64,000 bases of DNA from Marinomonas sp. CT5 (GTDB lineage: Bacteria; Pseudomonadota; Gammaproteobacteria; Pseudomonadales; Marinomonadaceae). The notes under the pieces were generated by a model. It did no database searches, was not told the DNA's origin, and worked only from the letters and a program-made list of their open reading frames with translations. The stretch lies in NCBI RefSeq assembly GCF_018336975.1, contig NZ_CP025572.1:2711111-2775110 (forward strand), in the 5' to 3' direction. Made by a program: the position numbers and the translations under genes. Shown in pieces: positions 62,070 through 64,000 of this stretch (position 1 is its first letter; each line of letters starts with the position of its first letter).

Positions 62070-62256
62070 ACCTTCTCCCATATGGCCTTTTTACTCATTT
62101 ATACTAAAACGCCGTTTTATCAAACACCAGCGTGAAATGTTAAACAAAAAATTGCGTTCAAAATGCACATAAGTGTGGATGATAAGCAGGTTGATAGAGT
62201 TGATCATAATCCACTGGTAAACTTGCTGAATTTACTTTTCATAAGGCTTAAATACT

Positions 62257-63321
62257 ATGTCTACTGCAATAAAATCAGGCTTGAATGTGACCAAGGTCAC
62301 GGGATTTAGCACGCTATTGATGACGACTTTCTTAGTGGGTTGCAGTGAACCACCAGAACTTCAAACGGTTGAAGGTTACGCCCAAGGTACAACCTATCAA
62401 ATTAGTTTTTGGTCGGAAGAAGAAGTACCTGTCACCGAAGTACAAACAGAGTTTAACGATACACTGGCTAAAATTGACAAAGAGCTTTCCACTTATCGCC
62501 CAGATTCCTTTATTTCAGAATTTAACCGCAGTCCTTCCGTTGGCTGGCAGCCAGTATCTGAAGATTTTGTTGAACTAGTAAAAATTGCCCAAAACATACA
62601 CGCCAATTCAGAAGGCTGTTACGATCCTACGGTTGGTCCTTTGTTCGACTTATGGGGATTCAAAACCGACAAACTTCACGTACCTACGCCAGAAGAGCTC
62701 ACAGCACTTAAAGCAGAAATCGGCATAGATAAAATCGAAGTAGACGAAGAAAATTTACGGATACGCAAAACTCGCCCTTTTCTTCAGCTTGATTTCTCTT
62801 CTATGGGTGAAGGTTACACCATTGGTAAGTTGAGCCAAGTACTGGAATACAAAGGCTACGATAACTACATGGTGCAGTTTGGTGGCGATATGAAGATTAA
62901 AGGACATAAGCCAAATGGTGACCAATGGCGGGTGGCAATTCAAAGCCCTATTCCATCCACTGAAGGCGGCCCAAAAGTATACAAAGTTATTACGGTGAAA
63001 AACGAAGACGGCGTGACCTTGGATACATCAGGCACATATAACCGTCATTTCGATGAAAACGGTGTGGAGTACTCTCACATTCTTAATCCTAGCACCGGCA
63101 AGCCCATCACTCACGATCTCGTTTCTGCCTCGGTATTTGGCACAGACCCGAAAGTCAGCGATGCATGGGCTACGGCTATGTTATGTCTTGGCCCTGTGGA
63201 AGGTGCAAAAATCGCCAAAAATGAAAACCTAGAAGTCTTCTTCATTGAAAGAAAGAACGACAAACTAGTGAACTCCAGCAGCGATGCTTTGCTTAAAACA
63301 GACAGAGTAAAGTTTGATTAA
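62257..63321 (+). CDS. apbE: FAD:protein FMN transferase (ApbE) lipoprotein
   Basis: A 354-residue lipoprotein with lipobox TFLVGC (Cys29). ApbE motifs are YRPDSFISEFNRS, CYDPTVGPLFDLWGF, DFSSMGEGYTIGKL, MVQFGGDMKIKG and YSHILNPSTGKPI with the metal-binding Asp/Thr in the C-terminal SDAWATAMLCLG. It attaches FMN to Thr residues of exported or membrane proteins such as NqrB/NqrC. None of those genes is here. A terminator follows. Confidence 0.93.
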   Translation: MSTAIKSGLNVTKVTGFSTLLMTTFLVGCSEPPELQTVEGYAQGTTYQISFWSEEEVPVTEVQTEFNDTLAKIDKELSTYRPDSFISEFNRSPSVGWQPVSEDFVELVKIAQNIHANSEGCYDPTVGPLFDLWGFKTDKLHVPTPEELTALKAEIGIDKIEVDEENLRIRKTRPFLQLDFSSMGEGYTIGKLSQVLEYKGYDNYMVQFGGDMKIKGHKPNGDQWRVAIQSPIPSTEGGPKVYKVITVKNEDGVTLDTSGTYNRHFDENGVEYSHILNPSTGKPITHDLVSASVFGTDPKVSDAWATAMLCLGPVEGAKIAKNENLEVFFIERKNDKLVNSSSDALLKTDRVKFD

Positions 63322-63340
63322 TGTATCCATTCGACAAACA

Positions 63341-63375
63341 AAAAAGACCGACTAGCTTTGCTACTTGGTCTTTTT
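63341..63375. terminator. Rho-independent terminator
   Basis: AAAAAGACC (63341-63349) pairs with GGTCTTTTT (63367-63375), with partial pairing inside the loop. A- and T-tracts on both sides let it serve apbE and the convergent acetyltransferase gene. Confidence 0.8.
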
Positions 63376-63395
63376 CATTAAGTATTAGTGCATCA

Positions 63396-63821
63396 TTACA
63401 CATCGGGAATCAATCGTTTACCAATACTAGTAACACTGTCAGGGGTATAGCCTTGTTTATCATAAAATGCCAGAACCTGCGCATTAGAAGAGCGAACAAC
63501 GATATTCAGTTTAGGACAACCTAACCCCGTCAATACTGTTTCAATATGCTGCATTACATCTTTGCCATAGCCTTTACCTTGGTGATCTGGAGAAATGGCC
63601 AAATAAAATACAGATCCCCTATGCCCATCATACCCAGCCATCGCCGAAGCAATGACCTCTCCGCTTTCTGTATCCTCTCCGACAAAAAACAAATCTGGTT
63701 GATAAGCTAGCTTTCTGCTGATGTCTTTATCTGGATCATTCCAGGGCTTCGTTAAATCACAGCGTTGCCACAAAGACTTTACAGCTTCTCTGTCATTTTG
63801 GGTAAATAGTCTTATTTTCAT
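63396..63821 (-). CDS. ypeA: GNAT-family acetyltransferase, YpeA type
   Basis: About 141 residues from ATG 63821 (MKIRLFTQNDREAVKSLW). The sequence closely follows the YpeA pattern: LWQRCDLTKPWNDPDKDISR, GYDGHRGSVFYLAISPDHQG (acetyl-CoA motif A with QGKGYGKDV), GCPKLNIVV and the end SIGKRLIPD. The frame is open to 63884, but the upstream part is low-complexity and unlike the family. Substrate unknown. Confidence 0.88.
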   Translation of the reverse strand: MKIRLFTQNDREAVKSLWQRCDLTKPWNDPDKDISRKLAYQPDLFFVGEDTESGEVIASAMAGYDGHRGSVFYLAISPDHQGKGYGKDVMQHIETVLTGLGCPKLNIVVRSSNAQVLAFYDKQGYTPDSVTSIGKRLIPDV

Positions 63822-64000
63822 ACTCCGAATCCTTTTATATTTAAAAGAGAGTAATAATCTAATCAATATCCTAATACATACCAATTACTCATAAATTAGC
63901 ATGCTTGTTTTTCTTTACTAAGTGAACAAACAAACACTTCGCCCCCAGTACGATTCGAACCTTTCTTGGCAGTGCGATCATGCTTTCTTACCTTGTTCTG

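Noticed and set aside
63943..63968. tRNA-like 3' sequence (GGTTCGAATCGTACTGGGGGCG on the minus strand begins within 20 bases of a T-loop)
   Set aside because: The T-stem does not pair, there is no CCA and no acceptor or anticodon arm can be built; a partial match only.

Overview
The window looks like a chromosomal stretch from a marine gammaproteobacterium of the Oceanospirillales, with Marinomonas as my best guess. This is an inference from moderate-to-low GC, the mix of gene families and A-rich bidirectional terminators; no rRNA or other marker gene is present. I see no tRNA, no CRISPR array and no prophage. The only transposase is an IS3-type OrfA fragment cut by the left edge.

Layout. 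0-11 kb: IS3 fragment, M48 lipoprotein protease, a large periplasmic-sensor diguanylate cyclase facing a secreted GH2 glycosidase, an alpha/beta hydrolase, a methyltransferase and an NhaC-type antiporter. 11-27.4 kb: 4-hydroxyphenylpyruvate dioxygenase divergent from a MarR regulator with two palindromic operators between them, a MYG1-family protein, an ankyrin lipoprotein, two unknown secreted proteins, a TudS/DUF523 protein, a PAS chemoreceptor, a PPOX flavoprotein, a DUF418 membrane protein, and a regulator-RidA-aminotransferase-NhaC cluster.

27.6-34.4 kb: a minus-strand integron cassette array. Four convincing attC sites and a fifth degenerate one separate genes of mostly unknown function. 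At the right end lie a leader peptide ending in the recombination core, a cluster of DnaA-box-like sequences and a good LexA box, as expected for an attI/PintI region, but no integrase gene follows. The most interesting cassette (about 2.46 kb) carries two overlapping genes. The first protein ends in a region resembling the diadenylate cyclase (DAC/DisA_N) fold; its partner is a 439-residue protein I do not recognise. This is my main candidate for an undescribed, possibly defensive, system. The left half of the array is decayed and holds a truncated copy of the PPOX gene found at 21.1-21.7 kb.

35-45.5 kb: M32 carboxypeptidase, an orphan addiction-module antitoxin followed by a truncated HTH antitoxin, quinone-type D-lactate dehydrogenase, a secreted single-haem protein, a BLUF photoreceptor, a GyrI-like/WYL divergent pair, a lipoprotein esterase and a GlcD-type FAD oxidase. 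45.5-51.7 kb: a heterotetrameric sarcosine oxidase operon (soxB-soxD-soxA-soxG) with purU downstream, a one-carbon module. 52-59.3 kb: a GH3 beta-glucosidase divergent from a complete ABC sugar importer (binding protein, two permeases, ATPase), a carbohydrate uptake and hydrolysis unit. 59.4-63.9 kb: a gamma-glutamylcyclotransferase-like protein, a LysR/LysE divergent pair, a GST, an ApbE-type flavin transferase and a YpeA-type acetyltransferase.
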